Shown: positions 44,000-62,188, numbered from the stretch's first letter. The stretch: 64,000 nt of DNA from Methanonatronarchaeum sp. AMET-Sl (GCF_029854155.1 NZ_CP122958.1:1288001-1352000); one strand, 5' to 3'. A program made the numbers and translations. The notes: generated from the sequence alone by a model not told the origin.

Positions 44000-44986
44000 T
44001 TATGGGGAAAGTGGGGGTGTTTTAAGACCTGTTTCTTCAGCTAGACCCATCATTATATTTGCGTTTTGAATTGCTTGACCTGCTGCTCCCTTCACCAAGT
44101 TATCAATTGCTGAAACAATAACAATGCGGTCTCCATCTTCTCTGGCAAAACAACCTATGTCTGCATAATTGGATCCTCTTACAGAACTCAATTTTGGTAT
44201 ATCACTATATACTCTAATAAAATGGTCATCTCTATAATATTCCATATATTTCTGTTCGAGGTCTAAAGTTCCACACCCGAATATATGCGCTGTAGTTAAA
44301 ATCCCTCTTACTGCTGGTATTACGTGTGGTGTGAAATATATAGATGTTGTCTTACTCCCTAAAATCATTTTCATTTCAGCTTGATGACGATGTTTAGTGA
44401 CTTTATATGGATTTATATTACCATCTAAGTTAGGAAAATGTGATGCAGAGCTGGGTTGAGCACCAGCACCAGAGATACCAGACTTAGAATCAAAAATAAT
44501 TTTATCTGCTTCATCTCTAACTGGAAGACAGGATAAAATAGCTCCAGTTGGATAACAACCTGGGTTAGCAACTAAATCAGCTTTCTCTATCTTATTTCTA
44601 TTAAATTCAGTTAAACCATAAACTGCCTCTCTACCAAAATCAACATGTTCCTTCTCATAAACATTCTCATAAACACCGAAAGGCAGTCTATAGTCAGCAC
44701 TTAAATCCACAACCCTCATCCCTCTTTCCATCAAAGAAGGAACATAATCCATTGCTTTAGTATGAGGTACAGCAGTGAAAACCAAATCAGCATCCAAAGA
44801 AGAATCTGGCGAAACAAACTCACCCTCAATCAAACCTCTAAGACTAGGAATATACTCACCAATCTCAACACCCTCCTTACTCCTAGAAGTCGCAAAAACA
44901 ACATCAAAACTAGGATGATTCACCAAAAACCTAAGTAACTCCGATCCAGTGTAACCAGTACCACCAATTATACCAACACTAACCAT
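44000..44986 (-). CDS. argC: N-acetyl-gamma-glutamyl-phosphate reductase
   Basis: A 328-residue enzyme that reduces N-acetyl-glutamyl phosphate to the semialdehyde. VGIIGGTGYTGSELLRFL is the NADP fold; NPGCYPTGAILSCLP carries the catalytic Cys; the C-terminus has GAAGQAIQNANIMMGL. The ATG at 44986 is preceded by a GGGAGG site, better than the upstream ATG at 45001. With argJ it forms part of the arginine pathway. Confidence 0.95.
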   Translation of the reverse strand: MVSVGIIGGTGYTGSELLRFLVNHPSFDVVFATSRSKEGVEIGEYIPSLRGLIEGEFVSPDSSLDADLVFTAVPHTKAMDYVPSLMERGMRVVDLSADYRLPFGVYENVYEKEHVDFGREAVYGLTEFNRNKIEKADLVANPGCYPTGAILSCLPVRDEADKIIFDSKSGISGAGAQPSSASHFPNLDGNINPYKVTKHRHQAEMKMILGSKTTSIYFTPHVIPAVRGILTTAHIFGCGTLDLEQKYMEYYRDDHFIRVYSDIPKLSSVRGSNYADIGCFAREDGDRIVIVSAIDNLVKGAAGQAIQNANIMMGLAEETGLKTPPLSP

Positions 44987-45262
44987 TAAATATCCTCCCA
45001 ATCTTTAGTACAACCTCTTCAATAAATATTACGGAAAAACAACTAAACATAGTAATTTAAATCAAAAAAAGGTTATTACAAAACTGAATTTTAGAACACA
45101 AAAAAATCAAGAAAAAACCCTAAAAAAAGAAAACATGGCATTAATAAAACTTTGAATTCTAGTGAACTTGATTTATTGGGGTTATACATTAAAGAAACAG
45201 GTTTTGAGGTTAATAAAAAATAAAAATTGTAAATGAGGGTTTTAATCCTCAGTTACATTGTT

Positions 45263-45899
<637 letters not shown>

Positions 45900-45934
45900 A
45901 AACTACCTCTTATTTTTTTTACTGTATTCTTTTT

Positions 45935-47359
<1,425 letters not shown>

Positions 47360-47545
47360 CTAGGACTATGTCAACATCTTCTATTTAAAACTTACTTTTT
47401 CAGTTAGTTTTTTTAGTTATAGAACTTTTAAATCTGATTGTTTTGATTTTTAAGTGTTAAAACCAAATAAAATCAAATTGAATTTAAATAAATAAATTAG
47501 TTTTGTTTTTGGTTGATGTTTTTTCCGGTATATTAAAAATTATTC

Positions 47546-48349
47546 TTAAGAAAAAGCCATATAAGCAAGTGAACAAGCACCCAACGCTAAAGGATCAAAA
47601 AACCCTCTTTCCCCAGGATAAGGTCCAGCAGGAACACCAGGTAAAACATAAAAAACATCACCATCAACCAACTCATCTCGATAACAAATATTAGAGTCTG
47701 ACGGAGTCGCATCAACAACAACATCAACATCATCAAACACATCTTCACTAACCCGCTCTACAGGATATCTATCCAAACAACTATCAACCCTAATCTCATC
47801 AATGTCATGCACATAAAAAGAACCTACAAAATCATCTACAGATAGTTCCGGCCCAAAAAGATATTCAAGCATTCCATCACCAATATTACCAAGCCCAACA
47901 AGTAAACAAGAAGACAAACCTTGGCGTTCAATCAACAACCTTAAAAGAATAGAATAAGCCCTTGAGGTCGAGTCTTTATTATAACTAACATTCTGAGAAT
48001 CTAAATCAATACCAACAAAATACTCATCATCAGCCATTAGAACACCATCAACATCTCCTTCAAACGACCCAGAGATACCTGCAACATCACTCTCAACAAC
48101 ACTAGAATTAAAACCTACAAACCTCAAGACCTCGGAAACAGCTTCAGAAAAAAACGGAATCTCACCCTCACCACAACTCAAAGGAACAACAGAAACAAAC
48201 TTATCCGATTCAACAAAATCAACATCAAAAAAACCACCACCCCTACAAATCTCCTTAAAAGAAGAACCAGTTAAACGTCTAAGCTCACTATCAAATACAT
48301 CTAAATCATCAATAACAGACCGAACCAACCGGCCATCAAGCCTAGTCAT
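47546..48349 (-). CDS. pylD: Pyrrolysine biosynthesis protein PylD
   Basis: A 267-residue Rossmann dehydrogenase acting in the last step of pyrrolysine synthesis, oxidising the lysine-derived precursor so that it closes to the pyrroline ring. VLMADDEYF, the NAD site VGLGNIGDGMLEYL, DATPSDSN and the C-terminal DPLALGACSLAYMA align with Methanosarcina PylD. It lies just upstream of mtmB on the same strand. PylB, PylC and PylS are not in the window. Confidence 0.85.
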   Translation of the reverse strand: MTRLDGRLVRSVIDDLDVFDSELRRLTGSSFKEICRGGGFFDVDFVESDKFVSVVPLSCGEGEIPFFSEAVSEVLRFVGFNSSVVESDVAGISGSFEGDVDGVLMADDEYFVGIDLDSQNVSYNKDSTSRAYSILLRLLIERQGLSSCLLVGLGNIGDGMLEYLFGPELSVDDFVGSFYVHDIDEIRVDSCLDRYPVERVSEDVFDDVDVVVDATPSDSNICYRDELVDGDVFYVLPGVPAGPYPGERGFFDPLALGACSLAYMAFS

Positions 48350-48458
48350 ACCTAATAATAAATATCTAAAAAGATATCAAACCTACCAACAAAAACAACA
48401 ATACAAAAGAAACAAACTCAAAAGAATTTATTTTAATGTCAAATCAATAAAACCTGTT

Positions 48459-48680
48459 ATGAAAGAAAAGGTAGAAGAACTAATAGAACAAGATATAAGA
48501 CCCAAACTCCAAATGGATGGCGGAGACATCGAGTTAGTTGACATCAAAGACAAAATAGTTAAAGTTAAGCTAACAGGAGCATGCGCTGGATGCCCAATGT
48601 CCCAAATAACACTGAAAAACACAGTAGAACAATACCTAAAATCCGAAATACCTGAAATAGAGTCCGTTGAATCCGTCTAA
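48459..48680 (+). CDS. NFU/NifU C-terminal iron-sulfur scaffold
   Basis: A 73-residue NFU domain: KLQMDGGDIELVDIKD, then LTGACAGCPMSQITL with the C-x2-C pair that carries a transient 4Fe-4S cluster. It probably delivers clusters to enzymes such as the tungsten oxidoreductase. It diverges from pylD with a 109-base intergenic region and precedes moaC. Confidence 0.9.
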   Translation: MKEKVEELIEQDIRPKLQMDGGDIELVDIKDKIVKVKLTGACAGCPMSQITLKNTVEQYLKSEIPEIESVESV

Positions 48681-48707
48681 AAACGGACTCAAAAACCAAT
48701 TTTCTAT

Positions 48708-49184
48708 ATGACTGATTTTTCACACATAAAAGACGGAAAGGCCAGCATGGTCGACATAAGCACGAAAAAAAACGTAGAAAGAACAGCAATAGCTAGTGGT
48801 GAAATAAAACTCAAAAAAACAACAATTCAAGCAATCAAAAACAAAAAAATCGAAAAAGGAAACGTACTAAACACAGCAAGAATAGCAGGCATCCAAGCAA
48901 TAAAAAAAACACCAGAAAACATACCACTGTGCCATCCAATACCAATCACAGGAATAGACATAAGCTTCAAAACAAAAAAGGACAAAATCAAGACAACAAT
49001 CAAAGTAAAAAGCATAGGAAAAACTGGAGTCGAAATGGAGGCATTGAACGGAGTAACAACAACACTACTAACAATACTCGACATGGTAAAATCCGCAGAA
49101 AAAGACCAACACGGAGAATACCCAACCACCAAGATAGAGAACATAAAAATCAACAAAAAAACAAAAACCGATCTAAATGAATAA
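48708..49184 (+). CDS. moaC: MoaC cyclic pyranopterin monophosphate synthase
   Basis: A 158-residue enzyme of molybdopterin synthesis. FSHIKDGKASMVDIS opens the protein, and LCHPIPITGID and GVEMEALNGVTTTLLTILDMVKSAEK (quoted in part as GVEMEALNGV) are the catalytic His/Lys motifs. It overlaps moaB by eight bases. Confidence 0.94.
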   Translation: MTDFSHIKDGKASMVDISTKKNVERTAIASGEIKLKKTTIQAIKNKKIEKGNVLNTARIAGIQAIKKTPENIPLCHPIPITGIDISFKTKKDKIKTTIKVKSIGKTGVEMEALNGVTTTLLTILDMVKSAEKDQHGEYPTTKIENIKINKKTKTDLNE

Positions 49185-49665
49185 AACAAAAAACAAACAC
49201 GATAAATCCGGTAAATTCAAAATAAAAGTAATAACAGTAAGCGACACTAGAACACTCAAAAACGATAAATCCGGAGAAATAATACAAAACGAACTAGAAA
49301 GAAAAGGCCACAAAATAACAAGAGAAATCATAAAAGACGAACAAACCAAAATAGCCAAAAGCCTTAAAAATAATGACCATGACGCCTACATATATTGTGG
49401 AGGAACAGGTATCTCAAAAAGAGACGTAACAGTAGAAACACTAACCCCCTTATTCGACAAAAAAATACCTGGCTTTGGCGAATACTTTCGGAAAAAAAGT
49501 TTTGAAGAAGTAGGAACCCGAGCAATGCTAACAAGAGCAACTGCTGGAATAAAAAACCAAAAACCAATCTTCGCAATACCCGGCTCAAAAAACGCATCAA
49601 AACTAGCCTCAAAAATAATTTCAAAAGAAATCGGCCACATAATAAACCACGCAAAAAGACCCTGA
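49177..49665 (+). CDS. moaB: MoaB/MogA molybdopterin adenylyltransferase
   Basis: A 162-residue protein of the MoaB/MogA fold that adenylates molybdopterin before metal insertion. KIKVITVSDTRT and YIYCGGTGISKRDVTVETL form the substrate site; PGFGEYFRKKSFEEVGTRAML is typical. In an archaeon with a tungsten enzyme it probably prepares tungstopterin for the oxidoreductase two genes away. Confidence 0.92.
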   Translation: MNKTKNKHDKSGKFKIKVITVSDTRTLKNDKSGEIIQNELERKGHKITREIIKDEQTKIAKSLKNNDHDAYIYCGGTGISKRDVTVETLTPLFDKKIPGFGEYFRKKSFEEVGTRAMLTRATAGIKNQKPIFAIPGSKNASKLASKIISKEIGHIINHAKRP

Positions 49666-49784
49666 ACCAAAAAAACTTATTAAAAACCCAACCAACTTTC
49701 TTAATAAATTACTTAAACCAAACATTTTTAGGGAACTTTTTTAATTCAATATATTTATTGGTTTAAAGTACATAGGTTGGATTG

Positions 49785-50225
49785 ATGGTAACTGAAGGTG
49801 TCGAAGACTATCTTGAAGCTATATCAAAAGCGCTAGAGAATGAAGAAAAAGCACGTACAAACGAAATTGCAGTTCAGCTTGAGGTAAGTGCATCAAGCGT
49901 CACTGAAATGCTTCAGAAACTAGATAAACAAGGATATATAAACTATGAAAAATATCAAGGCGTTACATTAACTAGTAAAGGACGTGAAATAGCTGATGAT
50001 GTTATTGAAACCCATGAAGCTATTCATAGATTATTCATTATGATCGGGGTTTCTCCTGAAAACGCTGAGAAAGACGCTTGCAAAGTCGAACACCATTTAA
50101 GTGAAGAAACAATAACCCAACTTAAAAAATTCGTTAAATATATAGAAGAAACGTTTGAAGGCGACTTAAAAACAATTAAAAACATAAAAAAAGAACTAGA
50201 ACAACTAAAAAACGAAGAAAAATAA
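49785..50225 (+). CDS. DtxR/MntR-type metal-dependent regulator
   Basis: A 146-residue protein with an N-terminal winged helix (DYLEAISKALENEEK, EIAVQLEVSASSVTEMLQKL) and a C-terminal metal-binding dimer domain (EAIHRLFIMIGVSPENAEKDACKVEHHLSEE, split here). The ligands Cys/His in ACKVEHHL match the iron/manganese-sensing family; no SH3 tail is present. Its neighbours in cofactor synthesis make an iron, manganese or tungstate-responsive role possible. Confidence 0.88.
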   Translation: MVTEGVEDYLEAISKALENEEKARTNEIAVQLEVSASSVTEMLQKLDKQGYINYEKYQGVTLTSKGREIADDVIETHEAIHRLFIMIGVSPENAEKDACKVEHHLSEETITQLKKFVKYIEETFEGDLKTIKNIKKELEQLKNEEK

Positions 50226-50248
50226 ACTAAAAAAATAAAAAACTTTTT

Positions 50249-50521
50249 TTATCCACCTGCTATCGGTGGGAATATCGCTACTCTATCTCCTTTTTCCAAT
50301 TCGGTATCAAGTTTCTTAAGGAACTCTATATTTTTACCATTAATAAGAATCATGATGTTATCTCTAAGTTCGTTATTTTCGAATAATTGGTCTTCCATCT
50401 CTGGATATTCATCAACTAACTTAGATAGCAAACTACCTACTGAATCAACTTCATCAACACCATACTCTAGTTTAGAGTTAACAATATCTCTAAATGTTGC
50501 AAAGAGTCTTACTTCAATCAT
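50249..50521 (-). CDS. moaD: MoaD/ThiS-family sulfur carrier
   Basis: A 90-residue ubiquitin-like protein starting MIEVRLFATFRDIVN and ending PPIAGG, the diglycine tail that carries sulfur as thiocarboxylate for molybdopterin synthase. It converges on the DtxR gene and lies downstream of a structured 5' region. A GGAGG stretch lies ahead of the ATG. Confidence 0.9.
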   Translation of the reverse strand: MIEVRLFATFRDIVNSKLEYGVDEVDSVGSLLSKLVDEYPEMEDQLFENNELRDNIMILINGKNIEFLKKLDTELEKGDRVAIFPPIAGG

Positions 50522-50993
50522 TATATTACATCCTCCCCGACCTAGATAACGGGGCCTTATCCCAAATTTAATATAAAGTTTTTAAGAAGGTAGTTATTAG
50601 TTACCTCCTCCATCCACTTAATTTTCAGTTGTGAGGGTAGTTCACATGCCTTCATCCGTACCATCTGGTATTTCGAACTGCTTGATAGAATGTAAAAGGA
50701 ATGGGGTGTGAGGGATGGAACATCCAGCTATATCGGGTACCACCTATCTCCCAGATGACCCATAGGGGTCAAGGTCTACGTCGGAAATAGGGTATCGATG
50801 TTTAGGACAGTTATTTTGTTCCGTACTGTCCTATAAAGCCTACTTTATCAGCTTTGAAAGCCTTAGTGCTCTCTGACAACCTTAAATAACCGGATTCTGT
50901 CACATTTACTAAGACTAGCCAATCCATTCCTCACATAACTTTTAGTTAAGAAGGTAGCTTCTTTGGTAAGATGTTAAAAGCTACCTTTTTTAT
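50522..50993. other. Structured non-coding region between moaD and aor (IS605-like relic?)
   Basis: No protein frame. It is less AT-rich than the chromosome around it. Features: ACATCCTCCCCG...CGGGG hairpin (50528-50562), a GTGAACTACCC motif (about 50635-50648 on the minus strand) like IS200/IS605 ends, a TAGGACAGT/ACTGTCCTA hairpin (50790-50832), and AAGGTAGCTT/AAGCTACCTT followed by T-runs near 50951-50995, a terminator-like hairpin usable from either strand. It could be a decayed IS605 3' end with its RNA, or a long leader of moaD. A TATA-like element (minus strand) lies near 50572. Confidence 0.4.
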
Positions 50994-52727
50994 TTATTTT
51001 TCGAAGACGCTGTCTAGTTGTTCATTTGATACTTCAAAGGCTACGTTGTGTGGTGGTAGTTTTTCTTCCCTCATAAACTCTGGGATTCTGTCGTCTTGTT
51101 TTGTGAATCCGGCTGCTTTATTGAATTCTCTCTCTGTTTTTAGTATGTCTTGTCCATATTCTACAACGTCGTCTATTGTCATATCTGTATCTAAGACGCC
51201 ATTTACTTCTTCTACTACTCCTTCTAAGGCTTCTTCGATGTCAAGTAATGCAAAGGCTGAGAATAAACAGTGTCCTACTGAGTCTATTGCTGCTGTTGTT
51301 GCTTGCATTTCTCTGGAGAGTTCTGGCTTACCATTGATTTCTAGGGGATCTCTTTTTCCTCCTACTCCAAGGACTTCTTGGCATATTGAGTATCCTGCTG
51401 TGTGGTCGGCTCCCATTGTTGAGGTTGCATATGTTATTCCAATTCCCTTGACAGCTCTTGGGTCGTATGCTGGCATTGCTTGGTTTTTAACTACTGGGAC
51501 TCTGTTTACGCCTAGAGCATCTCCAGCGAATTTTGCGCCGTTAAGGATCAGTTTGCTACGTGGAGTGTTTTCTCTTACTTCTTCAAGTAGTTCTAATGCT
51601 GCTTCTCCATCTCCAAACTCTAGTAGTTCTCCTTCCATTGCTACAGCTATTGTCGCTCCGGTTTCAATTGTATCCATGCCGAGGTCATTGCATTTTCTAT
51701 TTAGTTCACCAACTACATCGAGGTCAAATATTCCGCAGTTTGGCCCTAATGCCCAAACAGATTCATATTCTAGAGCTCCAACTGGGTCAGAACCATCTTC
51801 TTTTGTCCAAACTTCAGAGCACTGTATGATGCAGCCTGGACTACATGTATGTGGGTTTTCCCCACCTCTTTTTTCAATTTCTTCAACTTTTCTCTCTCCA
51901 CTCACCTTTTCGGCTTCTTCACTCTGTCCCTTAGAGAAGTTGTAGTGTGGTAACGCACCAACTTCATTTACTATGTTGATAAGAACACTTGTACCGTAAT
52001 TACTTAATGCGCCATCTGTTTTAGTTACATCATGTTCTTGAAGCCCATCGACAACTTTTTTACGACCTTTTTTAAACAACTCTCTATCTTTTATTTCAAC
52101 ACCCGGTGCATCGTTATCATCTACTACAATGTATTTAAGCCCTCTAGAGGCCATAACTGCTCCAAGCCCACCACGCCCTGCATAACGTGAAGACAAACCT
52201 TCAGGGTCGTTGAAAGCTATTCCAGAGTTAAAACCAGACATTTCAGCTGCTATACCCACTCCAGAAATACTTACATCACCAAACTCATCTCTTAATTGAT
52301 CAAATGCTTCATACAAACCTATTCCAGACCATTCTTCGGCTGGTACTAACTCTACGCCGTCTTTATCTATTTTTAGTAGTTTGTATTCATCTGACTGGCC
52401 TTCAACAATAATTCCACGTATTTGAAGTTTCTTTAAGGCTTGGCTAAAGTCAGTACCTACGTTAGACTCTTTGATTCCGCCTGTTAAAGGAGATTTACTT
52501 CCTACTGAAAGCCTTCCCGATGAAGGTGCGCTGGTACCTGTAATTATTCCGGATGAAAAAACGAGTTTATTGTTTGGCCCTAGGGGATGGCATTCTGGAT
52601 CAACCTCATCAGAAATAACATTAGATGTGAATGCTCTACCCGCAAAATGTTCATATTCCTGTGGGATATCTTCAAAAACTACATCTCCACTATCCATATC
52701 TACTCTAAGAATCTTTTCATTAGTCAT
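50994..52727 (-). CDS. aor: Tungsten aldehyde:ferredoxin oxidoreductase
   Basis: A 577-residue AOR-family enzyme oxidising aldehydes to acids with ferredoxin. Tungstopterin-binding motifs include AGRAFTSNV and SVGSKSPLTGGIKESNVG; the 4Fe-4S cluster Cys are in CSPGCIIQCSEVW with a later Cys in HCLFSAF. A TATA-like AAGATATAAATTTG lies about 30 bases before the ATG, so the transcript is nearly leaderless. moaC, moaB and moaD nearby supply the cofactor. Substrate specificity cannot be told from sequence. Confidence 0.95.
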   Translation of the reverse strand: MTNEKILRVDMDSGDVVFEDIPQEYEHFAGRAFTSNVISDEVDPECHPLGPNNKLVFSSGIITGTSAPSSGRLSVGSKSPLTGGIKESNVGTDFSQALKKLQIRGIIVEGQSDEYKLLKIDKDGVELVPAEEWSGIGLYEAFDQLRDEFGDVSISGVGIAAEMSGFNSGIAFNDPEGLSSRYAGRGGLGAVMASRGLKYIVVDDNDAPGVEIKDRELFKKGRKKVVDGLQEHDVTKTDGALSNYGTSVLINIVNEVGALPHYNFSKGQSEEAEKVSGERKVEEIEKRGGENPHTCSPGCIIQCSEVWTKEDGSDPVGALEYESVWALGPNCGIFDLDVVGELNRKCNDLGMDTIETGATIAVAMEGELLEFGDGEAALELLEEVRENTPRSKLILNGAKFAGDALGVNRVPVVKNQAMPAYDPRAVKGIGITYATSTMGADHTAGYSICQEVLGVGGKRDPLEINGKPELSREMQATTAAIDSVGHCLFSAFALLDIEEALEGVVEEVNGVLDTDMTIDDVVEYGQDILKTEREFNKAAGFTKQDDRIPEFMREEKLPPHNVAFEVSNEQLDSVFEK

Positions 52728-52959
52728 ATTACTACTAGTTAATTTACTATCAAATTTATATCTTATTAATTTAGAGTTAAAAAAGAATTAGTTATAAATT
52801 AAGGATATAGTTTGTAGGCGATTATGGGTATAGTGACCTGGAGCTCCTGTTGTTTTATTTAGATATGAAAATATAGCTATAAAAAAATTAGAGTAAAAGA
52901 TTGGTTTGTATGGTTTTGTTGTTGAGGGGGTTTTAGGCCCCCTATATATTTTATTTTTT

Positions 52960-53742
<783 letters not shown>

Positions 53743-53746
53743 GTTT

Positions 53747-54688
<942 letters not shown>

Positions 54689-54703
54689 TTTTGTTTCCTC
54701 CGG

Positions 54704-55180
<477 letters not shown>

Positions 55181-55197
55181 TTTAACACTAACCTCTA

Positions 55198-55328
<131 letters not shown>

Positions 55329-55348
55329 GTCTTAGATTATACTAAATC

Positions 55349-55879
55349 TTATCCGTGGTTGTAGTTGTTTATTGCTTCGATTATTATGTTGATGACTGAT
55401 TGTTTGTTCCAGTTTGCTGTGTCGATTATTAGGTCGTATATTGTTAGGTCGTCTATATCGATTTCGTAGTATTCTCTGTATCTTGTTTTTTCAGATTTTT
55501 CACGTTCTTTTACTTCGTTTAATGCTTTTTCTAGTTGTATGTCTTCACGTCTTGCAACTCTTCTTGCTCTGAGTTCAAGTGGTGCTTTGAGCCATACTTT
55601 TATATCTGCGTTTTGAGCCATCCATCCTGCTAACCTACCTTCTAATAATATGTTGTCTCTGTTTTCTGCTATTTCTTGTTGTCTTTTGTCGATATCGTGG
55701 TCTATTTTAGGGTTTTGTTCTGCGTATTCACTGAATTCTTCAAGAGTCATGTCTTTTTCGTTTGCTAGTTGTCGGAATATCTGTCCTGCACATATATGTT
55801 TTAGATTTGATTTTTCTGCAACTGATCTTGAGGTTGTGCTTGTTCCAGCTCCTGCTGGCCCGCTTACAGCTACTATCAT
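55349..55879 (-). CDS. cmk: Cytidylate kinase (archaeal)
   Basis: A 176-residue CMP kinase: P-loop AVSGPAGAGTSTTSRSVA, ICAGQIFRQLANEKDM and LLEGRLAGWMAQN, LRARRVARRED. It normally follows DUF106 in the archaeal spc cluster and does so here, separated by 14 bases. Confidence 0.92.
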   Translation of the reverse strand: MIVAVSGPAGAGTSTTSRSVAEKSNLKHICAGQIFRQLANEKDMTLEEFSEYAEQNPKIDHDIDKRQQEIAENRDNILLEGRLAGWMAQNADIKVWLKAPLELRARRVARREDIQLEKALNEVKEREKSEKTRYREYYEIDIDDLTIYDLIIDTANWNKQSVINIIIEAINNYNHG

Positions 55880-55892
55880 TTATTATATCTCC

Positions 55893-57069
<1,177 letters not shown>

Positions 57070-57073
<4 letters not shown>

Positions 57074-57477
57074 TGTTTTTCCTCCACTTCTCCACCTGCA
57101 TCTTCTATTTTCTTTATTGCGGAGTCTGAGAAGTTTTCGGCTATTATTTTTAGGTTTTGGTTTATTTCACCTCTGCCTAATACTTTGTCGATTCCAAGTT
57201 CGGTTGTGTCTATGGTTATTGTGTCATCTTCTTTTGTGGCTTGTCCTGTTTCTACGAGGTGTTTTGCTATTTCGTCGATACGGCCTATGTTGATGACTTC
57301 GTTTTCTGTGACTAGTTTTGGGGGTCGGTTGAATCCGTATTTTCCGAATTTATGTCCACTGCTTTTTTTGTGTTTGGCTCTACCTGTTTTTCCACGTCCT
57401 CCTCGATGTCCTGCGCCTCTATGGCTTTTTCCATGGCCTTTTCCATGTGTTTTGGATCCTCTTCTTTTGTTTCCCAT
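57070..57477 (-). CDS. rpl15: Ribosomal protein uL15
   Basis: About 135 residues: a glycine- and basic-rich start (GSKTHGKGHGKSHRGAG, GRGKTGRAKHKKSSGHKFGK) and C-terminal DVLGRGEI-type VLGRGEINQNLKIIAENFS. A GTG three codons upstream is possible, but the ATG at 57477 sits well after a GAGGTG site. Length is normal for archaea. Confidence 0.94.
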
Positions 57478-57479
57478 TT

Positions 57480-57923
<444 letters not shown>

Positions 57924-57925
57924 CT

Positions 57926-58555
<630 letters not shown>

Positions 58556-58557
58556 TT

Positions 58558-59107
58558 TTATTCACCAATTGTTTCCTTTATTTTTTGTTTTACTGTTTCG
58601 AAGTGTGTTGGTAGTTCGGCTGGGTCTAACCCTTTTTCTTGGTATTTTGAGAAATCACCTTCTTCTGCGTAGTTTGCTATGTGTTCTCCTCTGATTCTTT
58701 CTTCTGATGGAGTTATTTCTTCATCTAAGGGTATGTTTAGTCCAGCGTCCTGGGCTCCTTTTATTGCTGCAAATAGGTTTGATCCTTTGGATATTCGGTT
58801 TATACCTATGTCTGGTACTGCGCCTTCTATTTCGTTTTTTTGTGCTTTGAGTCCACATTCGTATCCTGTTAGGTATGCTGCTGGTGTGTTTCCGCCTGAT
58901 GCTTTCCATCCATATTTTTTTAGGTTTTTGGATTTACATCCGCATATTACGTAGTCGGAGCTTGTTTTGTGGTCGTAATCTGCAATTTGAACTGTGAAGT
59001 ATTTTTGGCTTCTTCGTACGACCAGTCTCGGTTTGCTTGATTTTAGTAATCCAAGTCTTTGTTTGTAGTCTGTTTTGTCTTTTATTCTTCTTTTAAGTGG
59101 TATTCTT

Positions 59108-59115
<8 letters not shown>
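58558..59115 (-). CDS. rpl18: Ribosomal protein uL18
   Basis: A 185-residue 5S rRNA-binding protein: [19 protein letters not shown] and [14 protein letters not shown], ending in the acidic archaeal tail. The ATG at 59115 follows an AAGGTG site at proper distance; the GTG three codons upstream does not. The start overlaps the end of rpl19e by eight bases. Confidence 0.93.
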
Positions 59116-59563
<448 letters not shown>

Positions 59564-59565
59564 GT

Positions 59566-60431
<866 letters not shown>

Positions 60432-60435
60432 CTTG

Positions 60436-60831
<396 letters not shown>

Positions 60832-60844
60832 TTTAATCACCATT

Positions 60845-60979
60845 TTAACTATATTTATTAAAGTCCATTTTTTCAGCTACTTCTCGGAAGCATTGTCGGC
60901 ATAGGTTGATTTCATATCTACTGATTATACCTTGCTTCCTACCACATCTTCTACATTCTATAATTTCTTTACTGCTCAT
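60845..60979 (-). CDS. rps14: Ribosomal protein uS14, zinc type
   Basis: Only 44 residues, starting [19 protein letters not shown], with two C-x2-C pairs (CRRC and CRQC) that hold zinc. This short zinc form is normal in archaea. The start overlaps the end of rpl5 by 11 bases and the stop lies 13 bases before rps8. Confidence 0.9.
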   Translation of the reverse strand: MSSKEIIECRRCGRKQGIISRYEINLCRQCFREVAEKMDFNKYS

Positions 60980-61496
60980 CTTTTTCCACCACTTTGACGT
61001 CAAATTCATTTTCTAGATACTGGGCTGTGTCTTTTGGTGTGAGTGCGTGTTCTGGCCCGATAGGGTTGTTTGACTTTGATCTTTTTTTAACTCTGTATCC
61101 TGGTCTTTCCATTGTGACTGTTACGTCTAATCCATATATACCGACGTTTGGGTCGTATTCTATTCCTTTGAATCCTGTGTGGTCATCGATTCCGAAAGAA
61201 AAGTTTCCATGGTTATCGATTGATTTTTGGGGTATTCTGTTTTCTTTGACTTCTAGGGCTTTTTTGAGGAATTTTCGGGCTTTTTTTCCTCTTAATGTTG
61301 TTTTGCATCCTATTGGCTCTCCTTTTCGTATTCCGAAGGTTGGTACGTTTTTTTTGGCTTTTGTTCGTATTGGTTGTTGGTTTGTTAGTTTCTCTATGAT
61401 TTCTTCTGCATGCATTAGTTCTTCTCCGCCTGAACCTATCCCCATGTTAACAACTACTTTCTCGATCTGAGGTTTTTTCATTTTGTTGGAGTTCAT
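60969..61496 (-). CDS. rpl5: Ribosomal protein uL5
   Basis: A 175-residue 5S rRNA-binding protein: [38 protein letters not shown] and [17 protein letters not shown]. Its ATG overlaps the stop of rps4e (ATGA), so the two are probably coupled. Confidence 0.95.
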   Translation of the reverse strand: MNSNKMKKPQIEKVVVNMGIGSGGEELMHAEEIIEKLTNQQPIRTKAKKNVPTFGIRKGEPIGCKTTLRGKKARKFLKKALEVKENRIPQKSIDNHGNFSFGIDDHTGFKGIEYDPNVGIYGLDVTVTMERPGYRVKKRSKSNNPIGPEHALTPKDTAQYLENEFDVKVVEKDEQ

Positions 61497-62185
61497 TTCA
61501 ATGTCACCTCAGGTTCTTTGTCTCCAACTACTATTACGTATTCTTCTATTGTTTTGAACTCTTCTTCTCCTTGTAGTGTTACGTGGTTGGGGTTTGATCC
61601 TTGTGAGATTTCATGTGTTTTTATTTCGGCGATTTCGCCTGCGTGTTTTCCACCGATTATGAATGCTATTTTGCCTTCTTCGAATGGTATGTGTTTTTTA
61701 ATCTCTTTATTTGGGAGAGAGATTTTCACTGTGTCTTTTGTTTTGTAGGTTTCTTGGTCGGTTGTTATGTTGTTTCCATCATGGAGGTTTAGTTGTATTT
61801 CACCGTTTTTGGTTGTTTTTTTGTTGTTTATGCGGCATATCTTGGTTTTGGCTTCGTTTTCATCGATTTCTACAAATTTTATTCTATTTTTTGAGTCGAT
61901 TGTTGTTCTTGTATGGAGGTCTGCTTTGGGTATGCTGATGACATCCATTAGACCGACTCCATGTCTGTAGTTGTTGATTACTTTTCCATCTACGAGGATT
62001 CCTCGGTCTTGGATTATTTTTTTAACTTCTCTTGTGCTGTCGATGATTCCGATTACGTCTCTTAATACAACGTTGATGGGTATTGCTCGTTCTCGTGGGT
62101 GGGTTGTTTTGGGTGTTGTTGCCCAGTAATCTGTTTTTTTAGGAACTGTCCAACTTCGTGGAACTGCTAATCTTTTTAAATGCAT
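61493..62185 (-). CDS. rps4e: Ribosomal protein eS4
   Basis: A 230-residue archaeal protein: HLKRLAVPRSWTVPKKTDYW at the start, the S4-like motif near residue 50, and IGGKHAGEIAEIKTHEI (KOW-type) near residue 172. Found in archaea and eukaryotes only. Confidence 0.95.
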   Translation of the reverse strand: MHLKRLAVPRSWTVPKKTDYWATTPKTTHPRERAIPINVVLRDVIGIIDSTREVKKIIQDRGILVDGKVINNYRHGVGLMDVISIPKADLHTRTTIDSKNRIKFVEIDENEAKTKICRINNKKTTKNGEIQLNLHDGNNITTDQETYKTKDTVKISLPNKEIKKHIPFEEGKIAFIIGGKHAGEIAEIKTHEISQGSNPNHVTLQGEEEFKTIEEYVIVVGDKEPEVTLK

Positions 62186-62188
62186 ATA

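Noticed and set aside
50590..50990. RNase P RNA or SRP RNA
   Set aside because: Conserved RNase P and SRP helix 8 motifs are absent; hairpins fit a transposon relic better.
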